A DNA stretch of 64,000 nucleotides from assembly GCA_016699835.1 (NCBI GenBank), contig CP064987.1, positions 1,240,001-1,304,000 on the forward strand, written 5' to 3'. Below, piece after piece: positions 63,080 to 64,000 of this stretch. The translations under genes were made by a program, and so were the position numbers. The notes under the pieces were generated by a model. It searched no databases and was not told the origin of the DNA. It saw only the letters and a list, made by a program, of their open reading frames with translations. The stretch comes from Phycisphaerales bacterium (GTDB taxonomy: Bacteria; Planctomycetota; Phycisphaerae; Phycisphaerales; UBA1924). Numbering within the stretch: the first letter of the stretch is position 1; each line of letters begins with the position of its first letter.

Positions 63080-63832
63080 TCAAGCCCGGCGACGACGAGC
63101 CGCGACGAGGCCACCGAGGCCCAAGAGGGCAACGGCACCCGGAGCGGGGACGACCGTGATCGCGCTGCCATCGACTTCCTTCTTCTTGATGAAGGCGATG
63201 GTGCCGAACTCGCTGGTCGCGGTGAGGTTGTTGCTCAGTTCGACGGTGACGCGAGTCGCCTGGCCGAAGATCCCGTTGCCGGCGAGGAAACTGTTGATGT
63301 CGTACGTCTGGTTGCCGTTCCAGATAGAGACGTTGTTCTGGCCATCCTCCAGAAGGTTGTAGGTGCCTCCCGAGGGGAAGAAGTTCAGGGCCGTGGAGAA
63401 CGAGATCGGGGCGATGGCGCCGCCGTTGACTTCGCTGACAGTGATCTGGATCGACGCGGTGACGCTGACCGCTGTGCCGAGCCCGCCGCCGCCGAGGATC
63501 GTGAAGTCGCCCGACTCCGCGAAGTTGATGGCGGGGATGAAGAACCCGGGCTTGGCCTGGATGTCGACATTCAGCGTGCCCTGGGTCGCCGCAGCGGGGC
63601 CGCCGTTGGTCGAGGTCGCGCCGAAGTTGGCGGGGTTCAGGACGAGCGTGTCACCCGCGGTGTTGATCGTGCCGCTCCCGAAGAGGGGCACACCCGGGTT
63701 CGTCGTCGAGTCTTCCGAAATATTCTGGAAGAGAACGTTCGTCGCATTCATGTCGGGATAGGTGATGACCGCAAGCGCCGACGAGGACGCGCCCGCGAGT
63801 ACCGACAACGCCAGAAAACCAACTGACTTCAT
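63080..63832 (-). CDS. PEP-CTERM-type protein, tandem paralogue 2
   Basis: 250 residues from ATG 63832, with GGGAGAGAGAC upstream. Signal peptide SVGFLALSVLAGASSSALA. Body homologous to the 62109 protein (FQNISEDSTT, PLFGSG, NLTATSEFGTIAFIKKKEV). Tail VPAPGAVALLGLGGLVAARRRRA is a clear PEP-CTERM-type signal. Followed by a strong terminator. Likely a surface protein. Confidence 0.87.
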   Translation of the reverse strand: MKSVGFLALSVLAGASSSALAVITYPDMNATNVLFQNISEDSTTNPGVPLFGSGTINTAGDTLVLNPANFGATSTNGGPAAATQGTLNVDIQAKPGFFIPAINFAESGDFTILGGGGLGTAVSVTASIQITVSEVNGGAIAPISFSTALNFFPSGGTYNLLEDGQNNVSIWNGNQTYDINSFLAGNGIFGQATRVTVELSNNLTATSEFGTIAFIKKKEVDGSAITVVPAPGAVALLGLGGLVAARRRRA

Positions 63833-63908
63833 GAGTCTCTCTCCCAATAGGGCCTGAAATGACCTTTTCTGCTCCTCGAGGGCCTTTCGACCCCACTGTG
63901 TTCCATAG

Positions 63909-63974
63909 ATTAGCGACTTCTGCTCAATACCGGAACACTGTTTTCCCACGAATTCTGAGAACCAGTAAAAACAC
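63909..63974 (-). promoter_or_regulatory. Bipartite upstream motif of 63080 gene (copy 2)
   Basis: On the minus strand GTGTTTTTAC (63965-63974) and TCGCTAAT (63909-63916), spaced exactly as upstream of the 62109 gene. The motif lies 76 bases before the ATG at 63832. Confidence 0.6.
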
Positions 63975-64000
63975 CGGGATTGCAGTTTGCCTGAGTTAAA

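Noticed and set aside
63060..63085. tRNA-like GATTCGAAC near 63068
   Set aside because: No acceptor, D or anticodon arms can be formed around it; it is the end region of a PEP-CTERM gene.

Overview
The window looks like a chromosomal segment from a planctomycete, most likely class Phycisphaerae. This is inferred from high G+C, six secreted proteins that end in a doubled dockerin-like repeat with a terminal Gly-Cys, four PEP-CTERM-type surface proteins with a PAPG...RRRR tail, KDO synthesis (kdsB), and many palindromic intergenic repeats. No rRNA, tRNA or CRISPR array was recognised.

Layout. 1-4060: two secreted dockerin-type proteins, the first cut by the window edge. 4057-7269 (minus): molybdate transporter genes modB and modA without modC, then a membrane protein. 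7402-11687 (plus): rpmI, an rplT fused to a helix-hairpin-helix domain, a hairpin terminator, an M50 membrane protease, an archaeal-type phosphoglycerate mutase and a membrane protein. 11711-14978 (minus): peptide transporter and guanine deaminase. 15060-19442 (plus): UDP-sugar dehydrogenase, a nitrilase-family amidohydrolase, a BtpA-family protein and kdsB. 19521-22541 is an accessory island: DNA methyltransferase with an overlapping probable endonuclease, the 3' remnant of a REP-associated transposase, clustered palindromes, two copies of a ~185 bp palindromic element, a small CPCC zinc protein and a 21-bp minisatellite. 22856-24699: a secreted-looking family gene (paralogue at 40210) and two small membrane proteins.

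24788-37565 is mostly housekeeping: gap, an HI0933-type flavoprotein, a sensor histidine kinase, miaB, an FMN reductase, an ABC-2 exporter pair with a methyltransferase, prfA and a DUF3568 lipoprotein. 37682-42959 holds two PEP-CTERM proteins, a 15-bp tandem repeat, the second paralogue and two hypotheticals. 43113-48949 (minus) encodes a PilT ATPase, an ArnT/PMT-like glycosyltransferase and the agmatine-to-putrescine pair aguA/aguB. 49095-56415 (minus) is a run of three GC-dockerin proteins, including a 1555-residue metzincin-like protease. The last part has a YHS-like lipoprotein, an MsbA-type ABC transporter, a lipoprotein that combines a tyrosine-phosphatase fold with a C-terminal cytochrome c site, another dockerin protein and two tandem PEP-CTERM paralogues that share a bipartite upstream motif.

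The most unusual items are the phosphatase/cytochrome fusion lipoprotein, the shared upstream element of the tandem PEP-CTERM genes, the two paralogues that share an upstream 12-mer, the L20-HhH fusion, and the repeat-rich RM/RAYT island. Functions are read from sequence motifs only; no database search was run.
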